A DNA stretch of 64,000 nucleotides from Pseudomonas fluorescens. GTDB lineage: Bacteria > Pseudomonadota > Gammaproteobacteria > Pseudomonadales > Pseudomonadaceae. Location: positions 186,001 to 250,000 of the forward strand of contig NZ_CABVII010000001.1 of NCBI RefSeq assembly GCF_902497995.1, read 5' to 3'. This document shows positions 54,718-63,238 of the stretch, piece after piece; the first letter of the stretch is position 1; each line of letters opens with the position of its first letter. The notes under the pieces are model-generated. The model was given only the letters and a program-made list of their open reading frames with translations. It searched no databases and was not told where the DNA came from. The position numbers and the translations under genes were made by a program.

Positions 54718-54920
54718 AATGACTCCTTCAATACGATGCGCTGCATAAACGCGCGCGCGATACTCTCAGCATACCCATGCGTGGTCCCGGCGACCAGCCA
54801 TGAAACCTCTGGCAACGAGCCTGTAACAGGCATTTCAAACAAGCGTATGTTTTTTCATTGACAGCTCACCGTCATCCTCATAACCTCGCCGAACCTTCAA
54901 CGTACCGGGATGACGCGGAC

Positions 54921-55631
54921 GTGGGCAGTATCTATTTGATTCGACATGGCCAGGCCTCCTTTGGTGCAGACGACTATGACGTCCTGTCGCCGACCGGTAT
55001 TCGCCAGGCAGAAATTCTCGGCCAGCACCTGGCCGGGTTAGGTATCAGCTTCGATCGCTGCCTCGCGGGCGACCTGCGCCGTCAGCAACACACGGCCAAC
55101 AGCGCGCTGGAACAGTTCGCCGCCGTGGGCCTGCCGGTGCCGATCCTGGAAACCGATTGCGCCTTCAACGAATTCGACGCCGACGCGGTGATCCGCGCGC
55201 TGCTGCCCGCCCTGCTGGAAGACGAACCCGAAGCACTGGACATTCTGCGCAATGCCGCGCAAAACCGCGTCGAGTTCCAGCGCATCTTCGCGCTGATCAT
55301 CGAGCGCTGGCTGGCCGGGACCTATGACATACCAGGGCTGGAAAGCTGGCTGGGGTTTGTCGAACGGGTACAAGCCGGTCTGCAGCGGATCCTCGAACAG
55401 GCCGACAACACCCAGAAGATCGCCGTGTTCACTTCTGGCGGCACCATCACTGCCCTGCTCCACCTCATTACACAAATGCCGGCAAGGCAGGCATTCGAAC
55501 TGAACTGGCAAATCGTCAACACCTCGCTCAACCTGCTGAAGTTTCGTGGGCGCGAGGTGGCACTGTCTTCTTTCAACAGTCAGGCGCACCTGCAGCTGTT
55601 GAAAGCCCCGGAACTCATCACGTTTCGCTGA
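54921..55631 (+). CDS. Histidine phosphatase family protein (phosphoglycerate mutase-like)
   Basis: A 236-residue protein with the phosphohistidine motif LIRHGQASFG right at its N-terminus and a second His in FTSGGTITALLHL. It is probably a phosphatase of unknown small substrate. I prefer GTG 54921 (VGSIYLIRHG); a TTG at 54858 would add 21 residues without domain support. Its pairing with an SCP2-like gene downstream (64-bp gap) is common in Pseudomonas. Confidence 0.85.
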   Translation: MGSIYLIRHGQASFGADDYDVLSPTGIRQAEILGQHLAGLGISFDRCLAGDLRRQQHTANSALEQFAAVGLPVPILETDCAFNEFDADAVIRALLPALLEDEPEALDILRNAAQNRVEFQRIFALIIERWLAGTYDIPGLESWLGFVERVQAGLQRILEQADNTQKIAVFTSGGTITALLHLITQMPARQAFELNWQIVNTSLNLLKFRGREVALSSFNSQAHLQLLKAPELITFR

Positions 55632-55695
55632 GTCCGGACTCTTGTGACCCTGGCTGTAATCACCCAGCTCTAATTACCCAAGAAAGGATCGAACC

Positions 55696-56010
55696 ATGAC
55701 CTCCGTAGCTGATGCCGTACAAGCAATGAAAGCCAAGTTCAACCCAGCCGCTGCCGCCGGTCTGGACCTGGTATTCGGTTTCCGCATCGACGACACCAAG
55801 CACTTCTCGCTGATCGTCAAGGACAGCACCTGCGAACTGCAAGAAGGTGAAAACCCGGACGCCCAGGTAACCCTGGTGATGGACGGCGAGACCCTGGACG
55901 GCATCGTCAGCGGCGAAACCGACGGCATGCAAGCCTTCATGGGCGGCAAACTGCGCGCCGAAGGCGACATGATGCTGGCCATGAAATTGTCCGAGCTGTT
56001 CCCGGCCTAA
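55696..56010 (+). CDS. SCP2 sterol-binding-like domain protein
   Basis: A 104-residue SCP2-family lipid-binding domain: MKAKFNPAAAAGLDLVFGFR, VTLVMDGETLDGIVSGE, GKLRAEGDMMLAMKLSELF. It binds hydrophobic ligands in eukaryotic homologues; the bacterial role is unknown. AAGAAAGGA precedes the ATG. A terminator follows. Confidence 0.9.
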   Translation: MTSVADAVQAMKAKFNPAAAAGLDLVFGFRIDDTKHFSLIVKDSTCELQEGENPDAQVTLVMDGETLDGIVSGETDGMQAFMGGKLRAEGDMMLAMKLSELFPA

Positions 56011-56050
56011 GCACGTCGCCCCCGTCCTTCGGGGGCACGCCTGGCTGCAA

Positions 56051-56086
56051 ACGAATCCCGCCCCTCGTGGCGGGATTCGTCGTTTT
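56051..56086 (+). terminator. Intrinsic terminator after the SCP2-like gene
   Basis: ACGAATCCCGCC pairs with GGCGGGATTCGT around CCTCGT and is followed by CGTTTT. Confidence 0.8.
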
Positions 56087-56172
56087 GCGCCATTGGAAAA
56101 CAGCTACCTGCGGATTTGCGGTCTATATTCCTTCTGGCCGCATGCGTCAGACATCGGCTGTTGGCCCTCGCT

Positions 56173-56218
56173 TTTTCATGAAGAGCCTTTTCATGAAGAA
56201 CCTTTTCATTAAGAGCTT
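56173..56218 (+). repeat. Three 15-bp direct repeats in the amidohydrolase leader
   Basis: TTTTCATGAAGAGCC, TTTTCATGAAGAACC and TTTTCATTAAGAGCT are consecutive. An ATG in the first unit (56178) opens a 23-codon ORF (MKSLFMKNLFIKSF...) that overlaps the amidohydrolase start out of frame and ends at 56249. Confidence 0.75.
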
Positions 56219-56235
56219 TTGCGCGGAGCATTGCC

Positions 56236-58194
56236 ATGAGCCCACCTGACGACCACAACGGCTTCAACCGCCGACAGGTACTGCAAGGCCTTTCGGCAGG
56301 CGCCATCGGTGCCTGGATCAGCCCACTGCCAGCAGGGAGTAAAACCATGCCCGATGCCCCGGCCGACCTCATTCTGTACAACGGACGCCTGCACACCGTT
56401 GACCGCAAGAAACCCCAGGCCAGTGCCGTCGCGATCAAGGATGGCCGCTTCGTGGTGGTCGGCAGCGATGCCCAGGCCATGGCCCTGCAAGGTCCCGGCA
56501 CGCAAATCGTCGACCTGCACGGGCGCACGGTGATTCCCGGCCTTAACGACTCGCACCTGCACTTGATCCGCGGCGGCTTGAACTACAACCTCGAACTGCG
56601 CTGGGAAGGTGTGCCGTCGCTGGCCGATGCGTTGCGCATGCTCAAGGACCAGGCGGACCGCACGCCGACGCCCCAATGGGTGCGCGTGGTGGGTGGCTGG
56701 AACGAGTTCCAGTTCGCCGAGAAGCGCCTGCCAACCATCGATGAACTGAACAAGGCCGCGCCGGATACCCCCGTGTTCGTGCTGCACCTGTATGACCGCG
56801 CCCTGCTCAACCGCGCCGCATTGAAGGTGGTTGGCTACACCCGCGACACGCCGAATCCGCCGGGCGGTGAAATCCAGCGCGACGCCAATGGCGATCCGAC
56901 CGGCATGTTGATCGCCCGTCCCAACGCGATGATTCTCTACTCGACCCTGGCCAAGGGTCCGAAACTGCCGCTGGAATACCAGGTCAACTCGACCCGCCAG
57001 TTCATGCGCGAGCTCAATCGCCTCGGCGTCACCAGCGCCATCGATGCCGGCGGCGGTTATCAGAATTACCCGGACGACTATCAGGTCATCCAGCAACTGG
57101 CCAAAGACCGGCAGCTCACGGTGCGCATCGCCTACAACCTGTTCACCCAGAAACCCAAGGAAGAGCTGGCCGACTTCAAGAACTGGACCGGCACCTCCCG
57201 CTACGGCCAGGGCGATGACTTCCTGCGCCACAACGGCGCCGGGGAAATGCTGGTGTTCTCGGCGGCGGACTTCGAGGACTTCCTCGAACCACGCCCCGAC
57301 CTGCCACAGACCATGGAGCAGGAACTGGAGCCGGTGGTTCGGCATCTGGTGGAACAGCGCTGGCCGTTTCGCCTGCACGCCACCTACAACGAGTCCATCA
57401 GCCGCATGCTCGACGTGTTCGAGAGGGTCAATCGCGACATCCCGTTCGACGGGCTGCCGTGGTTTTTCGATCACGCCGAAACCATTACCCCGCAGAACAT
57501 CGAACGCGTCAAAGCCTTGGGCGGCGGCATCGCCATCCAGGATCGCATGGCGTTTCAGGGTGAGTACTTCGTCGAGCGCTACGGCGCCAAGGCCGCCGAA
57601 CACACGCCGCCCATCGCGCGCATGCTCGCCGAAGGCATCCCGGTTGGCGCGGGTACGGACGCTACGCGGGTGTCCAGCTACAACCCCTGGACTTCACTCT
57701 ACTGGCTGGTCAGCGGCCGCACCGTCGGCGGGCTGGAGCTGTACCCGCAAGGCTTGAGCCGCGACACCGCGCTGGAACTCTTCACCCATGGCAGCGCCTG
57801 GTTTTCTTCCGAGCAGGGCAAGAAAGGGCAGATCAAGGTCGGGCAACTGGCGGACCTGATTGCGCTGTCGGCGGACTATTTCCACATCGAAGACGAGGCG
57901 GTGAAATGGATCGAGTCGGTGCTGACCATTGTCGACGGCAAGATTGTCTATGGCAGCGTCGAGTTTGAAAGACTCGGGCCGCCGCCGGTGCCGGTGGTGC
58001 CCGAGTGGTCACCGGTGATTAACGTGCCGGGCCACTGGAAACCGCTGGCGCCGCTGACGGCGCAGGTTCACCACTGTGTGGGGGCTTGCGCGGTGCATGC
58101 ACACAGCCATGAACGGGCGCGGTTGTCGTCGGCGCCGGTCAGCGATTTCGCCGGGTTCTGGGGGGCCTTCGGTTGTTCGTGTTTTGCGTTTTGA
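56236..58194 (+). CDS. Amidohydrolase family protein (YtcJ-like metal-dependent hydrolase), Tat-type N-terminus
   Basis: A 652-residue amidohydrolase-superfamily protein. The N-terminus NRRQVLQGLSAGAIGAWISP resembles a twin-arginine signal. The TIM-barrel metal motif is DSHLHL (HxH) after VIPGLN; further ligands are near RLHATYNES and FFDHAE, and the Asp is in GAGTDATRVSSYNPW. The C-terminal beta domain is LADLIALSADYF. A Cys/His-rich tail (VHHCVGACAVHAHSHERA) is unusual. The substrate is unknown. A LysR gene follows after 101 bp. Confidence 0.87.
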   Translation: MSPPDDHNGFNRRQVLQGLSAGAIGAWISPLPAGSKTMPDAPADLILYNGRLHTVDRKKPQASAVAIKDGRFVVVGSDAQAMALQGPGTQIVDLHGRTVIPGLNDSHLHLIRGGLNYNLELRWEGVPSLADALRMLKDQADRTPTPQWVRVVGGWNEFQFAEKRLPTIDELNKAAPDTPVFVLHLYDRALLNRAALKVVGYTRDTPNPPGGEIQRDANGDPTGMLIARPNAMILYSTLAKGPKLPLEYQVNSTRQFMRELNRLGVTSAIDAGGGYQNYPDDYQVIQQLAKDRQLTVRIAYNLFTQKPKEELADFKNWTGTSRYGQGDDFLRHNGAGEMLVFSAADFEDFLEPRPDLPQTMEQELEPVVRHLVEQRWPFRLHATYNESISRMLDVFERVNRDIPFDGLPWFFDHAETITPQNIERVKALGGGIAIQDRMAFQGEYFVERYGAKAAEHTPPIARMLAEGIPVGAGTDATRVSSYNPWTSLYWLVSGRTVGGLELYPQGLSRDTALELFTHGSAWFSSEQGKKGQIKVGQLADLIALSADYFHIEDEAVKWIESVLTIVDGKIVYGSVEFERLGPPPVPVVPEWSPVINVPGHWKPLAPLTAQVHHCVGACAVHAHSHERARLSSAPVSDFAGFWGAFGCSCFAF

Positions 58195-58295
58195 ATGCAG
58201 AATCGAGGCGGAAATCGGCCCCGTAGAAAAGCCGTCCACTCGCCACCGGTGGTGACTGCTCTTACAATACGCGCACTTCCCCCACCGGCCTGCCC

Positions 58296-59159
58296 ATGGA
58301 CATCGATCTCGCCCGTACCTTTCTCGAAATCGTCCGCCACGGCAGCCTTGCCGCGGCGGCCGAAAAGCTTCACGTCACCCAGACCGCAATTACCGCGCGC
58401 GTGCAGAAGCTCGAAAGCCAGTTGGGCAGCACGCTGTTCGTGCGCAATCGCGCCGGCGCTCGCCTGACCGCGAACGGCGAGGCCTTTGTGGTCTACGCCA
58501 ATCAGTTGGTGGAAACCTGGGAAGCCGCACGCCGGGACCTGCCATTGCCCGAGGGTTACCACGACGTGCTGCACATCGGTGGCGAGGTCAGCCTGTGCAA
58601 CCCGCTGATGCTCAGCTGGGCAGGCGCACTGCGGGAGAAGATTCCCGGCCATGCCTTGCGCATGGAAATCCGTGACGGTGAGAACCTGTTGCGCCAGCTG
58701 GAACTGGGGGTCCTGGATGCGGCGCTGGTCTACCAGCCCGAGTATTGGCCGCGCCTGCAAGTCGAGCAGGTGCTGGAAGAAAAACTGGTCCTCATACGAC
58801 TTGCCGCAAGACCCGATCCTTATGTGTACATCGACTGGGGCCCGGACTTCCGTCGCCAGCACGATGCCGCGTTGCCGGAAAAAGCCCGGGCCGCCTTGAG
58901 CTTCAACCTTGGCCCACTGGGCTTGCAGTACATCCTGGAAAACGGCGGCAGCGGCTATTTCCGTACCCGGGTAGTCCAGAGTTACCTGGAAAGCGGCGTC
59001 CTGGAAAAAGTGCCAAAAGCCCCGGAGTTCAGCTACCCGACCTATCTGGTGTATTCCCGCGACCGCGACTCGGCGACCCTGCAGCGGGCCTTCGATCTGT
59101 TGCGTGAGGTCATCCAGTCCGACGATGACTGGTCGCAACGCTGGAACCCGCTGGCCTGA
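58296..59159 (+). CDS. LysR-family transcriptional regulator
   Basis: A 287-residue LTTR. The winged helix is at the N-terminus (GSLAAAAEKLHVTQTAITARVQKLE, residues 16-40), and the LysR substrate-binding domain follows from about 90. It may control the amidohydrolase before it or the hydroxylase fusion after it; no clear T-N11-A box was identified. Confidence 0.93.
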   Translation: MDIDLARTFLEIVRHGSLAAAAEKLHVTQTAITARVQKLESQLGSTLFVRNRAGARLTANGEAFVVYANQLVETWEAARRDLPLPEGYHDVLHIGGEVSLCNPLMLSWAGALREKIPGHALRMEIRDGENLLRQLELGVLDAALVYQPEYWPRLQVEQVLEEKLVLIRLAARPDPYVYIDWGPDFRRQHDAALPEKARAALSFNLGPLGLQYILENGGSGYFRTRVVQSYLESGVLEKVPKAPEFSYPTYLVYSRDRDSATLQRAFDLLREVIQSDDDWSQRWNPLA

Positions 59160-59256
59160 GTCCGGTTTGCACCGGAGCATGGCGCCTGTGGCCTCGAGGT
59201 TCGCCCGGCCGAAACCGCGGGATCGGCTAATCTGCTGGTTACAAAAATAACCACAG

Positions 59257-60411
59257 GTGAACGCAGTGAGGCAAACCACCGCAGCATTCCGCAGCCGTTA
59301 TCGCGCCGGGATTCATCCGCGCTATAATCCGTGGCTGCATGGCGCCTTTGTGCTGCTGTTCGGAATATTGGCCATTGCTGCGTTCTGGAGCACCGTGGAT
59401 CAGGTACAGCCGCTGGAATGGCTGGCGGTGCCGCTGACCTTGTTGCTCTTCAACTTTGGCGTGTACGGGATGCATCGCCACCTTGGCCACCACAAAAAAA
59501 ACTTCGCGCGGATGTTCTATGCCCGACACGCCGGCGACCATCACAGTTTCTTTGCCCCCGGCCATATGACCTATGACAGTCCCCGCGACTGGCGGGTAAT
59601 TCTGTTTCCGGCCTGGCTGATCGTGGTGCATACGGTCGTTATCACCCTGCCCCTCTGGTGGCTGCTCACACAAGTCGATGCCAATGTTGCCGGGTTGTCC
59701 GCTGGCTGCCTGGTCCTCGGTTACCTGGCCTATGAAGTCTTCCATGCCTGCGCACACCTGCCCCCGGGCAATCCGGTCACCCGTCTGCCGTGGATCCGCC
59801 AGATGCGCCGCCTGCATGAGCTGCATCACCGCCGCGAGCTGATGCAGGGATGCAATTTCAACATCGTTTTCCCGCTGATGGACTACCTGTTCGGCACCCT
59901 CTATTGGGAACCGGAGCCGCCCCCCCTGCACTCGACGACAATTCCCATGACCCGCATGCAGCATCAGATCCACATTGCCGCCAATCCGATTGCGGTGCTT
60001 GCCTATGCCAGCACCGTGACCCGTTGGCCGCAATGGCACCCTTCCTCCCTCAAGATCGATGGCCAGGACGGGCCGTTGCATGCCGGGTCGCGCTTCGAGG
60101 AAGACATCCGAGCGGGCGGACGCGAGGGGCATTTGCACTGGACGGTGGATGAATATTTGCCGGGACGCCGCTGGAGCGCTCAGGCGCGGGGCGCTGACGG
60201 TCTGTCGCTGGTCGTGACGTACGAGTGCGAGGCCGAGGGTGACGGCACGCGGTTCGTCCGCACCCTGGTCTATCAATTCAGCGGCCTGGGGATGCGCATT
60301 GCCAATCGCCTGCTGCTCAAGCGCCGCATCGATGGTGAGTCGGCCGCGTCGCTGCAGGCCTTGCGCGAAATGGTGCTCAAACACCTGGCCTCGACAGGCG
60401 TCCCCGCGTGA
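59257..60411 (+). CDS. Fatty acid hydroxylase/sterol desaturase-type domain fused to an SRPBCC (START-like) domain
   Basis: A 384-residue fusion. The N-terminal part (1 to about 225) is a membrane di-iron enzyme of the fatty acid hydroxylase superfamily. Its His clusters are HRHLGHHKK, HAGDHHSFFA, HACAH and LHELHHRR, with four hydrophobic helices. From about 228 an SRPBCC lipid-binding domain follows (IHIAANPIAVLAYASTVTRW, GSRFEEDI, VTYECEAEGDGTRFV). The start is GTG (59257 or 59266). The fusion suggests that the second domain binds the hydrophobic substrate or product. Confidence 0.83.
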   Translation: MNAVRQTTAAFRSRYRAGIHPRYNPWLHGAFVLLFGILAIAAFWSTVDQVQPLEWLAVPLTLLLFNFGVYGMHRHLGHHKKNFARMFYARHAGDHHSFFAPGHMTYDSPRDWRVILFPAWLIVVHTVVITLPLWWLLTQVDANVAGLSAGCLVLGYLAYEVFHACAHLPPGNPVTRLPWIRQMRRLHELHHRRELMQGCNFNIVFPLMDYLFGTLYWEPEPPPLHSTTIPMTRMQHQIHIAANPIAVLAYASTVTRWPQWHPSSLKIDGQDGPLHAGSRFEEDIRAGGREGHLHWTVDEYLPGRRWSAQARGADGLSLVVTYECEAEGDGTRFVRTLVYQFSGLGMRIANRLLLKRRIDGESAASLQALREMVLKHLASTGVPA

Positions 60412-60552
60412 GGTGATTGCCCTCTGCAGTGAAACCCGTCATCGGGGCACCTCGCATGAGCCGTCGATTCGGACTCTGATCATTCGAGGTGCCGGTATTT
60501 ATCACCCTTTCAATTTTTCAGTGCCCCGTCATCGGTGGCGGGGTTCGGAGAG

Positions 60553-60795
60553 TCAGGACGGCGCCTGAAGTCGGTCAACGATTTGATTCTTGACCTGCAC
60601 GCGCTTCTCCTTGAGCTTCTTCAGGGCGTCATCGCTGGGTGCGTCAGACTGGGCGGTCTCGGCCTTTACCACCTCGGCGTCCGCCTGGGAATACTTGTTG
60701 ATCAGTGAATCCAGTAACGGATCCTTGGTGCGTTTTTGCTGGATCTCTTCCTTTGAAAGTTTCAGGTCCTGATACAGGTCATGGGTCACCGGCAT
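60553..60795 (-). CDS. Small coiled-coil protein, YdcH/DUF465-like
   Basis: An 80-residue, highly charged helical protein (LYQDLKLSKEEIQQKRTKDP, LKKLKEKRVQVKNQIVDRL). ATG 60795 has a perfect GGAGG 6 nt upstream on its strand. Function unknown; family assignment is tentative. The 141-bp gap on its left holds a CGAGGTGCC inverted repeat that could end the hydroxylase transcript. Confidence 0.7.
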   Translation of the reverse strand: MPVTHDLYQDLKLSKEEIQQKRTKDPLLDSLINKYSQADAEVVKAETAQSDAPSDDALKKLKEKRVQVKNQIVDRLQAPS

Positions 60796-61012
60796 GGAAC
60801 ACCTCCGTTTGTTGATCGGTGGCAAACGCGATTGATTGCGTTCACCAACTATCAGAATGGCCTTGGTTGGCGGGTTCTGTCGACCGCCTATCAGACCAGC
60901 GGTGTCCGTTCGTCGTCCTGTCGAAAAAGCGATAAAACCTTTGTCCGTCCGTCGCCCTCCACTGCTTAACGATCATTCGATCGTCCATGAAAACCTGTGT
61001 GGAGAATAACCA

Positions 61013-61534
61013 ATGGACGGATTTACCCTGCGCCACCTCACTCTGGCCGTTGCCTTGAGCACCAGCATGGGCATAGCCTGCGCGGCCACCTCCAATGACT
61101 TCGTCGACAGCGCGGCCGCGGGCGGCATCGCCGAAATCGAAACCAGCCGGCTGGCCCTGGAAAAAAGCTCATCGGCTGACATCAAGGAGTTCGCCACCAT
61201 GATGATCACCGATCATTCCAAGGCGAACGATGAATTGGCGGCGTTGGCCAAGGCGAATGACATCGAGGTGCCCGACACCACGACCCTGGTGAAACAGGCC
61301 AAGGAAAAAATCCTCGACATGCGCGATGAATCCTTCGACGCAGCCTACGCCAACAATCAGGTCAAGGCACACGAAGAAACCATTGAGCTGTTCAAGAAAC
61401 AAGCCAACACAGTGACGGACGACAAAGTCAAAGGGGCCACGGAACTTAAAGGTTTCGCACAAAAAATGCTGCCAGGGCTGGAGAAGCATCTGGGCATGGC
61501 GAAAAAACTGCAGGCGGCTCATCCGAGCAAGTAA
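61013..61534 (+). CDS. DUF4142 (ferritin-like) exported protein
   Basis: A 173-residue protein with signal peptide (MDGFTLRHLTLAVALSTSMG, cleavage after CAA) and a DUF4142 four-helix domain. Typical residues are FVDSAAAGGIAEIETSRLAL, FATMMITDHSKANDEL and AHEETIELFKKQ. Family members are linked to envelope stress; no metal ligands are certain. GGAG lies 9 nt before the ATG. Confidence 0.9.
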   Translation: MDGFTLRHLTLAVALSTSMGIACAATSNDFVDSAAAGGIAEIETSRLALEKSSSADIKEFATMMITDHSKANDELAALAKANDIEVPDTTTLVKQAKEKILDMRDESFDAAYANNQVKAHEETIELFKKQANTVTDDKVKGATELKGFAQKMLPGLEKHLGMAKKLQAAHPSK

Positions 61535-61540
61535 CGTCAA

Positions 61541-61642
61541 TTGTAGGAGCGAGCTTGCTCGCGATGAATTCAAGAGCGACGCGTTTGGCCAGTAAGCACG
61601 CGTTATCGTTGACGACCATCGCGAGCAAGCTCGCTCCTACAG
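61541..61642. repeat. REPIN 13
   Basis: GTAGGAGCGAGCTTGCTCGC and GCGAGCAAGCTCGCTCCTAC flank about 55 bp. The right side carries the GCGTTATCGTT extension shared with REPINs 3 and 11. Confidence 0.9.
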
Positions 61643-61660
61643 CGGCCCCCTTCCCTTCGC

Positions 61661-61936
61661 TTAAATCAACGGCGTTACATCCATGGATGGGGCTTTTTTT
61701 GGGGGGGTCGTTTCGATCCAACCACCATCGGTATCCATGTCGGCATCGGTGTCATCACCGGGCTTGGGCCGGTCCGGACTCGGTTTGAAACCGGGGCTGA
61801 ATTCATTGTCGTCGAAAGGCCCAACCCTTTGACTATGCTCAGGTGAACGGACAGCTTTTGATCCTTTCTTGTGATCATCCCGCTGGCCATCGCCAGGGAG
61901 CCCGCCGATGAAACGTGATATTCGCTTGCTGATCAT
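61661..61936 (-). CDS. Hypothetical Pro/Asp-rich small protein
   Basis: The codons from about 61880 down to 61661 have the GC-rich third positions of a real gene. They encode FSPGFKPSPDRPKPGDDTDA, then DMDTDGGWIETTPPKKAPSM, a soluble, probably disordered protein. The start is unclear. The only ATG (61936) lies 29 bp inside the divergent gene at 61908 and lacks a ribosome site, so the gene may be broken at its 5' end or start at a non-standard codon. Confidence 0.4.
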   Translation of the reverse strand: MISKRISRFIGGLPGDGQRDDHKKGSKAVRSPEHSQRVGPFDDNEFSPGFKPSPDRPKPGDDTDADMDTDGGWIETTPPKKAPSMDVTPLI

Positions 61937-63119
61937 CGACGACAACGTCGCGACCCGCTACGCCCTGCGCCGGCACCTGGAACGCCACGGCTATGAAGTG
62001 CTGGAAGCCAGCACCGGCGGCGAAGGCCTGGAGCTGATCGACAGCGTCAACATCGACGCGTTGATCCTCGACGTCAATCTGCCGGACATGAGCGGTTTCG
62101 ACATCGTGCGCAAACTGCGCGCCGAGGCGGTTACCGCCCTGCTGCCGGTGATTCACCTGTCGGCGGCCTCGATCCAGACCGGCGACATCATCACCGGCCT
62201 GGACACCGGTGCCGATGCCTACCTGATTCACCCGGTGGACCCGGATGTGTTGCTGGCAACCCTGCGCACCTTGCTGCGAGTGCGGGAAACCGAGAACGCC
62301 CTGCGTGACAGCGAGGCGCGGTTCAGGGAAATCTTTGTCAACGTGTCGGCGCCCATCGCCGTGCTGGACGCCGAGCTGAAAATCCACGAATGCAACCATG
62401 CCTTCACGCAGATGATCCAGGACAATCGCAATCCGGACGCCCTGCGCGAGTGCTTTGCCGAAGACCAGGACGCGATCATCGACGAACTGCGCCTGCGCCT
62501 GGCCTATGGCGAGCGCTGGAAAGGCACCCTGAGCATGCGGGTCCAGGGCACGGTCCGCGAAACCGAATGGCAGATTTCGCCCTACCGGACACCGGAATTG
62601 AGCCTGGTGTTCGTCGAAGATGTCACCGCACACCGGCGCCGCGAACGCTCGCACCTGGCCCCGCGCGGCACCGAAGCCACCATCATGTTGCCCGCCAGTA
62701 CCGATCTGATGGCCAGCGAAAACCGGCCGTCCCGCGTGGATCCGCGGGGTTGCGGTGAACATGTGCTGATTGTCGAGGACATGCCATCGGTGCGGATGTT
62801 TGTCGCCGAAGTATTGGTGGATGCCGGTTACCGCTGCACGCAAGTGGGCGACATTGAAGGCGCTCTGGAGCGGTTGCAGAACGACGAGTCCATCGATCTG
62901 CTGGTGACCGACGTCGGCCTGCCGCGCATGAGCGGTCGCGAACTGGCCGATGTGGCGCGGGGCTGGCGGGAAAAGTTGCCAATCCTGTTCATCACCGGTT
63001 ATGCCGAAACCGCAATCAACCGTCAGGTGTTTCTTGGCGAAGGCATGGAGATGCTGGTCAAGCCGTTCCAGATCAATGAGCTGCTGGACAAGGTCCGGCG
63101 CACTTTAGACGGCGCCTGA
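61908..63119 (+). CDS. REC-PAS-REC protein: hybrid sensor kinase lacking its kinase core
   Basis: A 403-residue protein. The first receiver has acceptor Asp in LILDVNLPDMSG (near 56); the usual Lys position reads YLIHPVDP. A PAS domain covers about 128-245 (EIFVNVSAPIAVLDAELKI, VFVEDVTAHRRRER). Then, after HLAPR, comes GTEATIMLPAS, which looks like the last strand of a HATPase domain. A canonical second receiver follows ([13 protein letters not shown], Lys in MLVKPF). The HisKA and nearly all of the HATPase are absent, although the frame is open. Either a regulator without kinase or an in-frame deletion product. Confidence 0.8.
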   Translation: MKRDIRLLIIDDNVATRYALRRHLERHGYEVLEASTGGEGLELIDSVNIDALILDVNLPDMSGFDIVRKLRAEAVTALLPVIHLSAASIQTGDIITGLDTGADAYLIHPVDPDVLLATLRTLLRVRETENALRDSEARFREIFVNVSAPIAVLDAELKIHECNHAFTQMIQDNRNPDALRECFAEDQDAIIDELRLRLAYGERWKGTLSMRVQGTVRETEWQISPYRTPELSLVFVEDVTAHRRRERSHLAPRGTEATIMLPASTDLMASENRPSRVDPRGCGEHVLIVEDMPSVRMFVAEVLVDAGYRCTQVGDIEGALERLQNDESIDLLVTDVGLPRMSGRELADVARGWREKLPILFITGYAETAINRQVFLGEGMEMLVKPFQINELLDKVRRTLDGA

Positions 63120-63126
63120 CACATCG

Positions 63127-63217
63127 CCATCGCGGGCAAGCCCGCTCCCACAGGGGTCTGTGTCGTTCACAAGTAATGTGGGCAACCAATCCACTGTGCG
63201 GGCTTGCCCGCGATGAC
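63127..63217. repeat. REPIN 14 (one degenerate arm)
   Basis: ATCGCGGGCAAGCCCGCTCC and, about 50 bp on, GTGCGGGCTTGCCCGCGATG, which lacks the usual GGAG start. It lies between convergent genes. Confidence 0.8.
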
Positions 63218-63238
63218 GTCGGCACAATCAACACAAAC

